Shown here piece after piece: positions 1 to 7,937 of a stretch of 64,000 nucleotides of DNA. The DNA comes from an uncultured Prevotellaceae bacterium. GTDB lineage: Bacteria > Bacteroidota > Bacteroidia > Bacteroidales > Bacteroidaceae. The DNA is taken from the NCBI GenBank assembly GCA_902778535.1, contig CACYYG010000011.1:103322-167321 (forward strand), in the 5' to 3' direction. The notes beneath the pieces were generated by a model that worked only from the letters and a program-made list of their open reading frames with translations, made no database searches and was not told where the DNA came from. The translations under genes were made by a program, and so were the position numbers. Each line of letters starts with the position of its first letter. The stretch's first letter is position 1.

Positions 1-1587
1 CGAGAGGTTCCAGTCGTTCAGATTCTCAAGCCAGTTGCCGAAGCGGCCGCTTCCCGTTGACTCAGGATGCCAGCCGATGGTCTTGTTCAGCTCGCTCATG
101 CGTTCCTTGCACGCAGAGCTCTTAATGAACCAAGAATCAAGAGGATAGTAGAGCACGGGCTTGTCAGTACGCCAGCAATGGGGATAGTTGTGAACGTGCT
201 TTTCAATCTTATAAACCTTGTCCTGTGCCTTTAAATCCATGCAGATGCTGATGTCGAGCGTTTCGTCCTTGTCGGTCAGCGTCTCATCGTAGGCGTTCTT
301 CACGTAGCGTCCGGCAAACTTCTGCCATTCCTCCACGTTCACATAGTTCTTCACGAAGTCAGGGTCAAGGTCGTCGATGACGTAGTATTTGCCCTGCAGG
401 TCGACGACGGGGCGCTCATTGCCCTTCTTGTCGATGAGCACGATGGGGCAGATGCCAGCCTGCTTGGCCACAAATGCGTCGTCGGCACCGAAGTTCGGAG
501 CGATATGCACGATACCTGCGCCGTCCTCAGTCGTTACGTAGTCGCCAGGAATGACGTAGAAGGCCTTGCCCATCGGCTTGATGGCGGGCATCAGCTGCTC
601 GTACTCCATGCCCACGAGGTCGGTGCCCTTATAGTGGCCCACGATGCGGTAGGGCATGAACTTCTCACCTTTCTTGTATTCGGGCATTTCGCCGCCGTCG
701 GTAATGTTTCCCTCGGGAGCGAGGTAGGCGTTCAGACGTGCTTCGGCCAGGACAATCGTGATGGGCTTTGCGGTATAGGGATTATAGGTCTCTACGGCCA
801 CGTAGTCAATCTTCGGACCTACGCAGAGCGCCGAGTTAGCAGCCAGTGTCCACGGCGTCGTCGTCCAGGCGAGGAAATAAGCCGTGCCCCAAGAGTTATC
901 TATTTTTAAATTCTTTGAGTCTTTAATTTTAAACAGCGCCGTGCACGTCGTGTCCTTCACGTCGCGATAGCAGCCGGGTTGGTTCAGCTCGTGCGAAGAG
1001 AGGCCCGTGCCGGCGGCAGGGCTGTAGGGCTGGATGGTGTAGCCTTTATAGAGCAGTCCCTTCTGATAGAACTGCTTCAGCAGCCACCACAGCGTTTCAA
1101 TGTACTTGTTGTCGTAGGTGATGTAGGGATGGTCGAGGTCAACGAAATAACCCATGCGCTCGGTCAGATCGCGCCATTCCTTCGTATAGGTCATCACGTT
1201 CTCGCGGCACTTCTGGTTGTAGTCCTCCGTCGAGATGTAACGGGGCGATTCGGGATTGTCGATGTCGGCTTTTGTGATGCCGAGAGCCTTTTCCACGCTC
1301 AACTCCACGGGCAGTCCGTGGGTGTCCCAACCGGCCTTGCGCTTCACCTGGAAACCCTGCATGGTGCGGTAGCGGTTGAACGTATCTTTCAAGGCACGGC
1401 CTAAGACGTGGTGTATGCCGGGATGTCCGTTAGCCGAGGGAGGACCCTCGAAGAAAACAAACTGAGGACAGCCTTCCCGCTCGTCAATAGAGCGGTGGAA
1501 GATGTCCTCCTTCATCCATTTCTCCAACATCTCGTTGTTCACCTTTGTCAGGTTTAAGCCGTTGTACTCGGCGAATCTTTTTGCCAT
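1..1587 (-). CDS. ileS: Isoleucyl-tRNA synthetase, N-terminal ~529 residues (cut by window edge)
   Basis: Class I aminoacyl-tRNA synthetase that charges tRNA-Ile in the cytoplasm. Reading the minus strand from ATG at 1587 gives MAKRFAEYNGLNLTKVNNEM and stays open to base 1. The class I HIGH-type signature appears near residue 57 as HPGIHHVLGRA, within the family context GPPSANGHPGIHH. The editing (CP1) domain follows, with the stretch WTTTPWTLAANSAL. Full-length relatives are about 1,100-1,200 residues, so roughly half is present; the KMSKS loop and anticodon-binding domain lie outside the window. A Bacteroidota-type promoter precedes the start by about 30 bases. Confidence 0.97.
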   Translation of the reverse strand, partial: MAKRFAEYNGLNLTKVNNEMLEKWMKEDIFHRSIDEREGCPQFVFFEGPPSANGHPGIHHVLGRALKDTFNRYRTMQGFQVKRKAGWDTHGLPVELSVEKALGITKADIDNPESPRYISTEDYNQKCRENVMTYTKEWRDLTERMGYFVDLDHPYITYDNKYIETLWWLLKQFYQKGLLYKGYTIQPYSPAAGTGLSSHELNQPGCYRDVKDTTCTALFKIKDSKNLKIDNSWGTAYFLAWTTTPWTLAANSALCVGPKIDYVAVETYNPYTAKPITIVLAEARLNAYLAPEGNITDGGEMPEYKKGEKFMPYRIVGHYKGTDLVGMEYEQLMPAIKPMGKAFYVIPGDYVTTEDGAGIVHIAPNFGADDAFVAKQAGICPIVLIDKKGNERPVVDLQGKYYVIDDLDPDFVKNYVNVEEWQKFAGRYVKNAYDETLTDKDETLDISICMDLKAQDKVYKIEKHVHNYPHCWRTDKPVLYYPLDSWFIKSSACKERMSELNKTIGWHPESTGSGRFGNWLENLNDWNLS

Positions 1588-1616
1588 ATTTCTTATGCTA
1601 ATCAATTTTTGAGCTG

Positions 1617-1647
1617 CAAAGGTACGGCTTTTTTTTTATTTAGCCAA
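1617..1647 (-). promoter_or_regulatory. Promoter of ileS
   Basis: On the minus strand a TACCTTTG -7 box (1617-1624) is preceded, 19 bases upstream, by TTGG (1644-1647). This fits the TTTG/TAnnTTTG pattern of the Bacteroidota primary sigma factor, with one weak position in the -33 box. Confidence 0.7.
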
Positions 1648-1656
1648 GTTTGACGC

Positions 1657-1719
1657 AAAAAAAACCATCTGACTCTAGAAAAAATCCACGTTAGATTCTT
1701 TCAAAAGTCAGATGGTTTT
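1657..1719 (-). terminator. Intrinsic terminator after rubrerythrin
   Basis: ACCATCTGACT and AGTCAGATGGT form an inverted repeat (about 1664-1674 and 1706-1716) around a 31-base loop. On the minus strand it is followed by a run of eight T. It lies directly downstream of the rubrerythrin stop codon and just upstream of the ileS promoter. Confidence 0.7.
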
Positions 1720-1755
1720 TTGTAAAAAAGATGCTCCTTTTTTGCAGAGGCAATC

Positions 1756-2313
1756 CTATTTGCCGAAGTAGCGCTTCAGCAGTCCGGCGAAGCCTGCTCC
1801 GTGGCGAGCCTCGTCCTTGGCCATCTCGTGCACGGTGTCGTGAATGGCGTCGAAGCCAGCAGCCTTGGCGTTCTTGGCAATGCGGAACTTGTCCTCGCAG
1901 GCACCGGCCTCAGCGGCAGCACGCTTCTCCAGGTTGGTCTTCGTGTCCCAAACGCACTCGCCCAGCAGCTCAGCGAAACGTGAGGCGTGGTCGGCCTCCT
2001 CGAAGGCGTAGCGCTTGAAGGCCTCGGCAATCTCGGGATAGCCCTCGCGGTCAGCCTGACGGGCCATAGCCAGATACATGCCCACCTCGCCGCACTCACC
2101 GTTGAAGTGGTTGCGCAGGTCCTGAATCATTTCCTCGCTCACGCCCTCGGGCTTGCCGTCGCCAATCCTGTGGACGGTAGCGTAGGTCATGTCGGCATCT
2201 TCCTTCAGTTCAGAGAACTTTGAGGCAGGAGCCTTACAGATTGGGCACTTCTCGGGAGCGGCGTCGCCTTCGTAGATATATCCACAAACGGCGCAGATAA
2301 ATTTTTTCTTCAT
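1756..2313 (-). CDS. Rubrerythrin with N-terminal rubredoxin domain
   Basis: Non-haem iron peroxidase that reduces hydrogen peroxide in anaerobes, in the cytoplasm. The 185-residue protein starts with a rubredoxin-like zinc/iron knuckle (CAVCGY at 8-13 and CPICKA at about 23-28). A four-helix ferritin-like domain follows, with metal ligands visible in [20 protein letters not shown] and [10 protein letters not shown]. The domain order, rubredoxin first, is the reverse of classical rubrerythrin and is common in Bacteroidales. It lies 75 bases downstream of the kinase fusion gene and has its own terminator. Probably part of oxidative-stress defence; no regulator site is visible. Confidence 0.95.
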   Translation of the reverse strand: MKKKFICAVCGYIYEGDAAPEKCPICKAPASKFSELKEDADMTYATVHRIGDGKPEGVSEEMIQDLRNHFNGECGEVGMYLAMARQADREGYPEIAEAFKRYAFEEADHASRFAELLGECVWDTKTNLEKRAAAEAGACEDKFRIAKNAKAAGFDAIHDTVHEMAKDEARHGAGFAGLLKRYFGK

Positions 2314-2388
2314 AAGTTTTTTTTTAGTGATTAATGGTTATAGTTGAGTGACTCTTGTCGAGTGACTTTTTTTCTGCGGAACTGGCCT

Positions 2389-4344
2389 TCAAACTAGTCC
2401 ATCGTCCATGGTGGCAAAGGTGGCCACGGTGTTGACAAGGGCCTGTGGGTTGCCCATGTCGAAGCGCTCGCCACGCAGTCGCACACCGTACATGCCTGTG
2501 CGCTGGCGCACCTTGTCGAGAGCCGACGTCAGCTCTATCTCGCCCTTTGCATCGGGATTCTCATCGGCAGCCTTGATGTCGGCCTCCAACTGTTCGAAAA
2601 CTTCTGGCGTGAGAATGTACTGTCCGAAGACGGAGCAGTATTCCTTATGCCCCTTGGCGTTTCTCACGCCCAGGAACTCTTCGGCATAGCTTGCCTTGGG
2701 TTTCTCTACAAGCGTATTGACATGCAGCACCTGATACTTCTTGTCTTCCCACACGCCGCTCATGATGCCGAAGTGACTTACCGTGCTGACTTCTACGGGA
2801 TAGAGGCCGAGGGTGAGAGTGTTGGTACGTTCGTAGGCCTCGATGAGCTGCAGGGCGCATGGCTTGTTCGTGGTGGAGCGGTAGAGCGTGTCGCCCAGCA
2901 TCAGCAGTACGGGCTCGCCGTGGGCAAACTGTACCGCCTGGTAGACGGCGTGGCCGAAGCCGCGCTTCTCGCGCTGGTAGACATAATGCAGTCGCTTGCC
3001 GATGTCGATGATGTGGTTCTCGTATTCCTGGCACTCGGCGTTCAGCTTGCGCAAATGGTCGTCGGCCAGCGGGTGCTCGAAGAAGTCGCTGTACATCTTG
3101 CGTTCTTCCTCGCTGCCAAGAACGAGGCAAATCTCCTCAATGCCGCTCTTCACCAGTTCTTCCAGCAGGATGAGGATGACAGGCCGCACCATGCCGTCGC
3201 TGCACGGTATGGGGAAGAAGTCTTTCTTCATGTAGCGTGTGGCAGGATAGAGCCTCGTGCCGAAGCCGGCCACGGGGATGATGGCCTTGCGCACGGTGTG
3301 AACGGGATGCAGCGTGAACTTGTAGGCGGTCATCCCTTTCAAGTTAAGATAGTCGACCATCTTCTGCTGACTCTGCTCATCGCGTGCAAGAAACTGCACA
3401 GAGCCGTCGCCGTGACTGCCCACGCCCTTGCCGCCGTAGGAGAGGCTCTTGATATACTCGTCGGCCAGCACGGCGTGCAGCTTCGGAGCCGCCAGCTCTT
3501 CAGGACACATGGGCATGATAGCCTGGTCAAAGAGCTTCTCGGCCTCGGTCATCAGCCTGCCGAGTGCCTCCGCGTTGCCGTTGGCCATATACTCGACGGC
3601 ACGGTTGACGATGTCCTGGTTCTTCACGCCTAATGCCTCGTGCTCGGCCAGTTCCTGTTCGTTGGAGGGGAAGGGGTAGGCCTTGTTCAGGTCGGCCAGG
3701 ATCTTGATGGTGTTTTTCTCGCCTGAAAGGTCTGCGAATACCCAATGCAGCGGGCGCTTCACATTCAGTGGCTTCACCTCAATCTCGTCGCCGTCGAAGG
3801 TCATCAGGTTGGGCTTCACACCGAAGGCACAGGCCTGATCCAGTCGTCCGCAGCGGCTGCTGGTACGCAACTCGCCCACGTAGGCGATGTTCATCTCGCC
3901 CATCGTATTCAGGTTGAGGTTGTAAATCTGGTTGAAGGCTCTGGCCACCAGCACGCAGATGGCCGCACTCGACGACAGACCGCTCTTTATGGGCAGCGTC
4001 ATGTCGGTGATTTTGATGCGCACACCGCCCACCTTGTACCACTCGAGCATATACGACGCGACGCCTGCGCAGTAGCAGAAGAACGAGCCGGAGCGAGCCA
4101 CGCGCTTCAGTTCCTGCTCGTCCATGCTGCAGGCAAAGTCGTGCCATTCGCTGGAGATTTGCGGTGCTGTGCTCTGTACCTCGAAGATGCTGGAACGCTC
4201 CACCTCAGCCGTAATGCCTTGCTCAATGCCTGTGACAATGGCAGCACCGGGAGCTATCTGGGCGTTCATCGTGCGGTAGTGGCCGGCCCAGTCTGTGTGT
4301 TCACCGAAGAGGCAAAGTCGCCCGGGAACAAAGAGTCTTATCAT
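2389..4344 (-). CDS. GHMP sugar kinase fused to a nucleotide-sugar pyrophosphorylase
   Basis: A 651-residue two-domain protein. Residues 1 to about 345 are a GHMP kinase: the N-terminal PGRLCLFGEHTDWAG resembles the galactokinase signature, LPIKSGLSSSAAICVL is the ATP-binding motif 2, and GGKGVGSHGDGSVQF is motif 3. Residues from about 352 are a sugar-phosphate nucleotidyltransferase of the GalU type: KAIIPVAGFGTRLYPATRYM carries the nucleotide-binding GxGTRxxP loop, then KKDFFPI, MLGDTLY and VEKP follow. The pair implies a salvage route: free sugar to sugar-1-phosphate to NDP-sugar. Which sugar (galactose, a uronic acid, arabinose) cannot be read from the sequence. The domain order is opposite to the Bacteroides fucokinase/GDP-fucose pyrophosphorylase Fkp. 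Good promoter at 4376-4407. Confidence 0.88.
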   Translation of the reverse strand: MIRLFVPGRLCLFGEHTDWAGHYRTMNAQIAPGAAIVTGIEQGITAEVERSSIFEVQSTAPQISSEWHDFACSMDEQELKRVARSGSFFCYCAGVASYMLEWYKVGGVRIKITDMTLPIKSGLSSSAAICVLVARAFNQIYNLNLNTMGEMNIAYVGELRTSSRCGRLDQACAFGVKPNLMTFDGDEIEVKPLNVKRPLHWVFADLSGEKNTIKILADLNKAYPFPSNEQELAEHEALGVKNQDIVNRAVEYMANGNAEALGRLMTEAEKLFDQAIMPMCPEELAAPKLHAVLADEYIKSLSYGGKGVGSHGDGSVQFLARDEQSQQKMVDYLNLKGMTAYKFTLHPVHTVRKAIIPVAGFGTRLYPATRYMKKDFFPIPCSDGMVRPVILILLEELVKSGIEEICLVLGSEEERKMYSDFFEHPLADDHLRKLNAECQEYENHIIDIGKRLHYVYQREKRGFGHAVYQAVQFAHGEPVLLMLGDTLYRSTTNKPCALQLIEAYERTNTLTLGLYPVEVSTVSHFGIMSGVWEDKKYQVLHVNTLVEKPKASYAEEFLGVRNAKGHKEYCSVFGQYILTPEVFEQLEADIKAADENPDAKGEIELTSALDKVRQRTGMYGVRLRGERFDMGNPQALVNTVATFATMDDGLV

Positions 4345-4375
4345 GTCAGTTAGAGTATAACAGTCTTATTTTTTG

Positions 4376-4407
4376 CAAAGATACGAAAAAGCGGATGAAG
4401 AGCCAAA
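4376..4407 (-). promoter_or_regulatory. Promoter of the kinase-nucleotidyltransferase gene
   Basis: Minus-strand TATCTTTG (4376-4383) with TTTG exactly 20 bases upstream (4404-4407), a full match to the Bacteroidota consensus. The spacer overlaps the htpG terminator hairpin. Confidence 0.85.
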
Positions 4408-4417
4408 CTTTTCATCC
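4386..4417 (-). terminator. Terminator of htpG, overlapping the next promoter
   Basis: GGATGAA (4393-4399) pairs with TTCATCC (4411-4417). On the minus strand the stem is followed by GCTTTTTCG. It lies 34 bases past the htpG stop and inside the spacer of the downstream gene's promoter. Confidence 0.6.
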
Positions 4418-4450
4418 ACTTTTTTACAAAAATATAAGTCAATCCCAGCC

Positions 4451-6511
4451 TTACTGAATCATGTCGACCGAGCGGCGGAGGAAGGCATCGAGGGCGGCGC
4501 CTTTCAGCATGCCGTTCTGTAGCAGGGCGAGGTCGATGAGCTGGTGCACCACGTCATTCTTTGCGGCATAGTCATTGATGAGCTGCTGCTTCTTTTCCTT
4601 CTGCTCGTCGATGGCTTTCTCCGTGGCAGCCTTCTCGTCTTTCTCCTCCTGGGTGATTTCCTCAGGCTTCTTCTTGTCTGTCTTCTGGTTCAGGGCGGCC
4701 AGTCGGGCTTCCTGACCCTTCAGCTCGGCGTCGATGGGCTTCAGCTGCTCAGAGAGTTCGGTGTTGACGGCTGAGAGAATTCCCTTTACCAATCGATGGT
4801 CGCTGTTCAGTACGAGGTTGAACGAATCAGGCATCTGACCGTAGAAAGCCATACCGCTCTGATAGCGGCTCATCTCCTTCATGCGGCGCATCCACTCGTT
4901 CTGCGTGATGACCACCGGACGCTGCTCCTCGCCGAGGGCGTTCACCTCGACGATGAACTCCGTCTTGTCAATTTTTGGCAGCTGAGAAGTAAACACGGCT
5001 GACAAATTGTCACGCTCAGCGTCGCTCAGGTTGCTCTTCGGCGTGTCGTCCTTCTGGATGAGGTGGTCGATGGTGTCGGCGTCCACACGGGTGAAGCGGC
5101 TCTTCTCAAACTTCTGCTCCAGCGTCTGGATGCAGGGCACGTCAAGCTGTCCGTCGAGCAACAGCACCGAGTAGCCCTTGTCCTGTGCGGCCTTGATGTA
5201 GCTGTACTGCTCGTCCTTGTTGGTGGCGTAGAGGTATATGAGAGTGTCGTTCTTGTCCTTCTGACCAGCCTCGATGAGCGTCTTGTACTCGTCGAAGGTG
5301 AAGTATTTGCCCTCTGTGTCCTTGAGCAGCGAGAACTCCTTGGCACGGTCGTAGAAATTCTCCTCCGTCAGTATGCCGTAGTGGATGAAGAGCTTCAGGT
5401 CGTCCCATTTCTCCTCGAAGGCCTTGCGGTCTTCGTTGAAGATGGCCTTCAGGCGGTCGCTCACCTTCTTCGTGATGTAGGTCGATATCTTCTTCACTTC
5501 GCGGTCGCTCTGCAGGTAGCTGCGTGAGACGTTCAGCGGAATGTCGGGTGAGTCGATAACGCCGTGCAGCAGCGTCAGGAACTCAGGCACGATGCCCTCC
5601 ACCTGGTCGGTCACGAACACCTGGTTGCAGTAGAGCTGAATCTTGTTCTTCTGCAGCTCGAGTGAGCTCTTGATGCGGGGGAAGTAGAGGATGCCGGTGA
5701 GGTTGAAGGGATAGTCGACGTTCAGGTGAATCCAGAACAGCGGCTCGTCCTGCATGGGATAGAGCGTGCGGTAGAACGACTTGTAGTCTTCGTCCTTCAG
5801 CGTCGAGGGAGCTTTCGTCCACAGCGGCTCCACATTATTTATTATATTGTCCTCGGCGGTGTCCACCATCTTCTTCTCGTCGCTGCTCCACTCCTGCTTC
5901 TTGCCGAAGGCGATGGGCACGGGCAGGAACTTGCAGTATTTCTGCAGCAGCTGCTCAATCTTCTGCTTGTCGAGGAACTCCTTGCAGTCGTCGTCGATGT
6001 AGAGGATGATGTCGGAGCCGCGCTCCTCGCGCTCGGCGTCGTCAATCTCGAAGGCCGGCGAGCCGTCGCAGCTCCACTTCACGGCCTTGGCACCCTCCTT
6101 GTAACTCTTGGTGATAATTTCCACCTTCTTCGACACCATGAACGACGAGTAGAAGCCCAGGCCGAAGTGGCCGATGATGTTGTTGGCCTGATCCTTGTAT
6201 TTCTCAAGGAAGTCGTTCACGCCCGAGAAGGCAATCTGGTTGATGTACTTGTCAATCTCCTCCTCGGTCATGCCGATGCCGCGGTCGCTGATGGTGATGG
6301 TGCCCTTCTCCGTATCGAGGCTGACGTGCACCGTCAGGTCGCCCAGCTCGCCCTTGAACTCGCCCTGTGCAGCGAGGGTCTTCAGCTTCTGCGTGGCGTC
6401 GACGGCATTGCTCACCATCTCGCGCAGGAAAATCTCATGATCACTGTAGAGGAATTTCTTGATAACCGGGAAAATGTTCTCGGTTGTCACTCCGATGTTA
6501 CCTTTTTGCAT
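4451..6511 (-). CDS. htpG: Chaperone HtpG (Hsp90)
   Basis: Cytoplasmic ATP-dependent chaperone of 686 residues. The N-terminal GHKL ATPase domain shows FLREMVSNAVDATQKL (helix with the metal-binding Asn), TISDRGIGMT, and the lid/glycine loop IGHFGLGFYSSFMV. The middle domain includes LNVSRSYLQSD, and a C-terminal dimerisation domain follows. An insertion rich in K and E (QKTDKKKPEEITQEEKDEKA, about residues 625-650) precedes the end, as in other Bacteroidota HtpG proteins. The promoter is at 6554-6584. The first 56 coding bases plus three leader bases are duplicated exactly at 7794-7852, see findings. Confidence 0.98.
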   Translation of the reverse strand: MQKGNIGVTTENIFPVIKKFLYSDHEIFLREMVSNAVDATQKLKTLAAQGEFKGELGDLTVHVSLDTEKGTITISDRGIGMTEEEIDKYINQIAFSGVNDFLEKYKDQANNIIGHFGLGFYSSFMVSKKVEIITKSYKEGAKAVKWSCDGSPAFEIDDAEREERGSDIILYIDDDCKEFLDKQKIEQLLQKYCKFLPVPIAFGKKQEWSSDEKKMVDTAEDNIINNVEPLWTKAPSTLKDEDYKSFYRTLYPMQDEPLFWIHLNVDYPFNLTGILYFPRIKSSLELQKNKIQLYCNQVFVTDQVEGIVPEFLTLLHGVIDSPDIPLNVSRSYLQSDREVKKISTYITKKVSDRLKAIFNEDRKAFEEKWDDLKLFIHYGILTEENFYDRAKEFSLLKDTEGKYFTFDEYKTLIEAGQKDKNDTLIYLYATNKDEQYSYIKAAQDKGYSVLLLDGQLDVPCIQTLEQKFEKSRFTRVDADTIDHLIQKDDTPKSNLSDAERDNLSAVFTSQLPKIDKTEFIVEVNALGEEQRPVVITQNEWMRRMKEMSRYQSGMAFYGQMPDSFNLVLNSDHRLVKGILSAVNTELSEQLKPIDAELKGQEARLAALNQKTDKKKPEEITQEEKDEKAATEKAIDEQKEKKQQLINDYAAKNDVVHQLIDLALLQNGMLKGAALDAFLRRSVDMIQ

Positions 6512-6553
6512 AGTCGTTTATTTGGTTTGAATCATTTACTGTGTAGCTTACTG

Positions 6554-6584
6554 CAAATATCGTGCCACAGTCTAATGATTCAAT
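6554..6584 (-). promoter_or_regulatory. Promoter of htpG
   Basis: Minus-strand GATATTTG (6554-6561), one base off TAnnTTTG, with ATTG 19 bases upstream (6581-6584). The block 6553-6567 recurs at 7905-7919. Confidence 0.6.
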
Positions 6585-6585
6585 A

Positions 6586-6621
6586 CAAAAAAAGCCGTGA
6601 ACCCAACATGGATTCACAGCT
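6586..6621 (-). terminator. Terminator of the lipoprotein pair
   Basis: On the minus strand AGCTGTGAATCC (6610-6621) pairs with GGGTTCACGGCT (6593-6604), with G-U wobbles, and is followed by TTTTTTT. It ends one base before the -33 box of htpG. Confidence 0.85.
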
Positions 6622-6645
6622 TCTATTACAAGAGAAAGAGAGTGA

Positions 6646-7068
6646 TTACTCTTCAACCTCCTCTTCAGTCATCTGGGGCTCTAACTCTTCCTCGCCCTCC
6701 TCAAGCAGTTCCTCGCCATCGACGTCGGCCTCTTCGAGGGCCTGCTCCATGGTAGCCTGAATCTGAGCGGCAGCCTTCTCGTTGACCTCGGCAAACTTGT
6801 TGGTCAGCGTGGTGAAGCTGTCGACAATCTCTTTCGAATACTCACTCTGGTACTTGCCCATCTCCTGGGTAGCAGCCTGGAATGCCTTGACGGCAGCGTT
6901 CCAGTCCTCAACAGTCTCGAACTGGTCAATAGCCTCCATCGAGCAGACGGAAGCAGCCTTGGCCTTCATGTCCTCCCAAGCCTTGGTAGCCTCGGGCGAC
7001 ATCTTCTTACCACAAGAAGCGAAAATCATTGAAACGGCAGCGAGTGCCACGAAAATAGTCTTTTTCAT
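6646..7068 (-). CDS. Small acidic lipoprotein
   Basis: A 140-residue protein with a lipoprotein signal: KKTIFVALAAVSMIFASC, with Cys 19 as the lipidated residue. The body is helical and rich in A, K, E and Q. It ends in a strongly acidic tail, EEGEEELEPQMTEEEVEE. It should be anchored in an envelope membrane facing the periplasm or surface; no enzymatic motif is seen. It is the second gene of a tandem pair with the broken paralogue at 7115-7532, which has nearly the same tail, and shares its promoter. Family not recognised. Confidence 0.8.
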   Translation of the reverse strand: MKKTIFVALAAVSMIFASCGKKMSPEATKAWEDMKAKAASVCSMEAIDQFETVEDWNAAVKAFQAATQEMGKYQSEYSKEIVDSFTTLTNKFAEVNEKAAAQIQATMEQALEEADVDGEELLEEGEEELEPQMTEEEVEE

Positions 7069-7114
7069 TGTTCCGTATTCTAATTAAATAAGTATCAATG
7101 CTAAAAAAGAGCGA

Positions 7115-7532
7115 TTACTCCTCAACCTCCTCTTCGGTCATCTGGGCCTCTAACTCTTCCTCGCCCTCTTCAAGCTGCTCTTCCTCAGCCGTCTCCTGCT
7201 CTTCGAGAGCCTTCTGAGCGGCAATAGCCTCCTGCACCTTCTTGTCATGCTCAATAAGGGCATTGGTCAGGGCAGCGCAGCTGTCGGCCACTTCCTTCGT
7301 CACCTTGCCGTCGAAGTTCTTGGCGAAATCCTGGCCAGCCTTCATGGCAGCGTCGAAAGCCTCCTGATAGGCCTCAGGTGTCTCAAACTGGTCACAAGCC
7401 TCGTCGGTTGAAACGGCAGCAGCCTTCTCCTTGTAATCATTCCATGCCTTGGTTGCCTCGGGGGCTCATCTTGGCACCACAAGAAACAAGCATAGCTACG
7501 GCAGCAAGTGCCACAAAAATAGTCTTTTTCAT
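7115..7532 (-). pseudogene. Frameshifted paralogue of the acidic lipoprotein
   Basis: From ATG at 7532 the frame reads MKKTIFVALAAVAMLVSCGA, a clear lipoprotein signal. It leaves frame at a run of five C (plus-strand G at 7460-7464). Removing one base restores alignment with the neighbour (KMSPEATKAW) and joins the reading frame that ends at 7115 with EEGEEELEAQMTEEEVEE. The span is 418 bases, 3n+1, consistent with a single-base insertion. Either a true pseudogene, a sequencing error in the homopolymer, or a slippage-controlled gene. The distal part could restart at ATG 7345 but would lack the signal. Confidence 0.8.
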
Positions 7533-7599
7533 TTTCTAAAAAATTTAATGGATTAAAACAATTGTTACTTTCTCAACTTTTAAATTTAATTTTCGTGTG

Positions 7600-7607
7600 C
7601 AAAGTTA
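7600..7607 (-). promoter_or_regulatory. Promoter -7 box of the lipoprotein pair
   Basis: Minus-strand TAACTTTG at 7600-7607, 68 bases before the ATG at 7532. A weak TTCG occurs about 18 bases upstream. Confidence 0.55.
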
Positions 7608-7747
7608 CGCTAAACTTTTGTTATACGAACTGTATTTTTGTATAATAATCATTAAAAAAGAGTAAAAAGAATTAAGCCGCCTGGTTTGGCACTGAGAATG
7701 GGAACGCAGCACACCCACCCCCACCCTAAACTTTTCCATCATTTAGC

Positions 7748-7778
7748 ATTGCAGTTTCAACTTTATTCATTACCTTTG
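7748..7778 (+). promoter_or_regulatory. Orphan plus-strand promoter facing the htpG 5' copy
   Basis: ATTG (7748-7751), 19 bases, TACCTTTG (7771-7778). No plausible plus-strand gene follows. A transcript starting near 7784 would run straight into the strand complementary to the htpG translation start region (7794-7852). Confidence 0.6.
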
Positions 7779-7783
7779 CAACC

Positions 7784-7860
7784 TAAATACCAATTCTTGA
7801 TAACCGGGAAAATGTTCTCGGTTGTCACTCCGATGTTACCTTTTTGCATAGTTACTTTAT
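7784..7860 (+). ncRNA. Candidate trans-acting antisense RNA to htpG
   Basis: Predicted from the promoter at 7748-7778. Bases 7794-7852 of such an RNA are perfectly complementary over 59 nt to htpG mRNA from three bases before the AUG to within codon 19. The RNA contains an 8-bp hairpin, GATAACCG with CGGTTGTC (one G-U), around a 12-base loop. No clear terminator is seen, so the 3' end given is arbitrary. This is an inference; decay of an old duplication is the alternative. Confidence 0.4.
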
Positions 7861-7919
7861 CTTTATCTGATTTTGTTTTGTTTTGATATACTGATAACCG
7901 CTATGCAAATATCGTGCCA
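7794..7919 (-). repeat. Partial duplication of the htpG leader and first codons
   Basis: Bases 7794-7852 are identical to 6456-6514 (start codon plus first 18 codons of htpG), and 7905-7919 are identical to 6553-6567 (the htpG -7 region). The sequence between the two blocks differs in length and content. On the minus strand the copied start codon (7849) opens a frame of only 28 codons before a stop. Confidence 0.9.
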
Positions 7920-7937
7920 TTCCATTGACCAATTATA

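Noticed and set aside
2647-3633. 328-codon plus-strand frame across the kinase-nucleotidyltransferase gene
   Set aside because: Shadow of a GC-rich coding sequence; no motif, and the opposite strand has both kinase and nucleotidyltransferase signatures.
5726-6760. 344-codon plus-strand frame across htpG and the lipoprotein gene
   Set aside because: Spans two genuine minus-strand genes and a terminator; composition is V/L/E rich with no motif.
7686-7886. 66-codon plus-strand frame over the htpG copy
   Set aside because: It begins before the orphan promoter and its sequence is dictated by the antisense of htpG; no independent evidence of coding.
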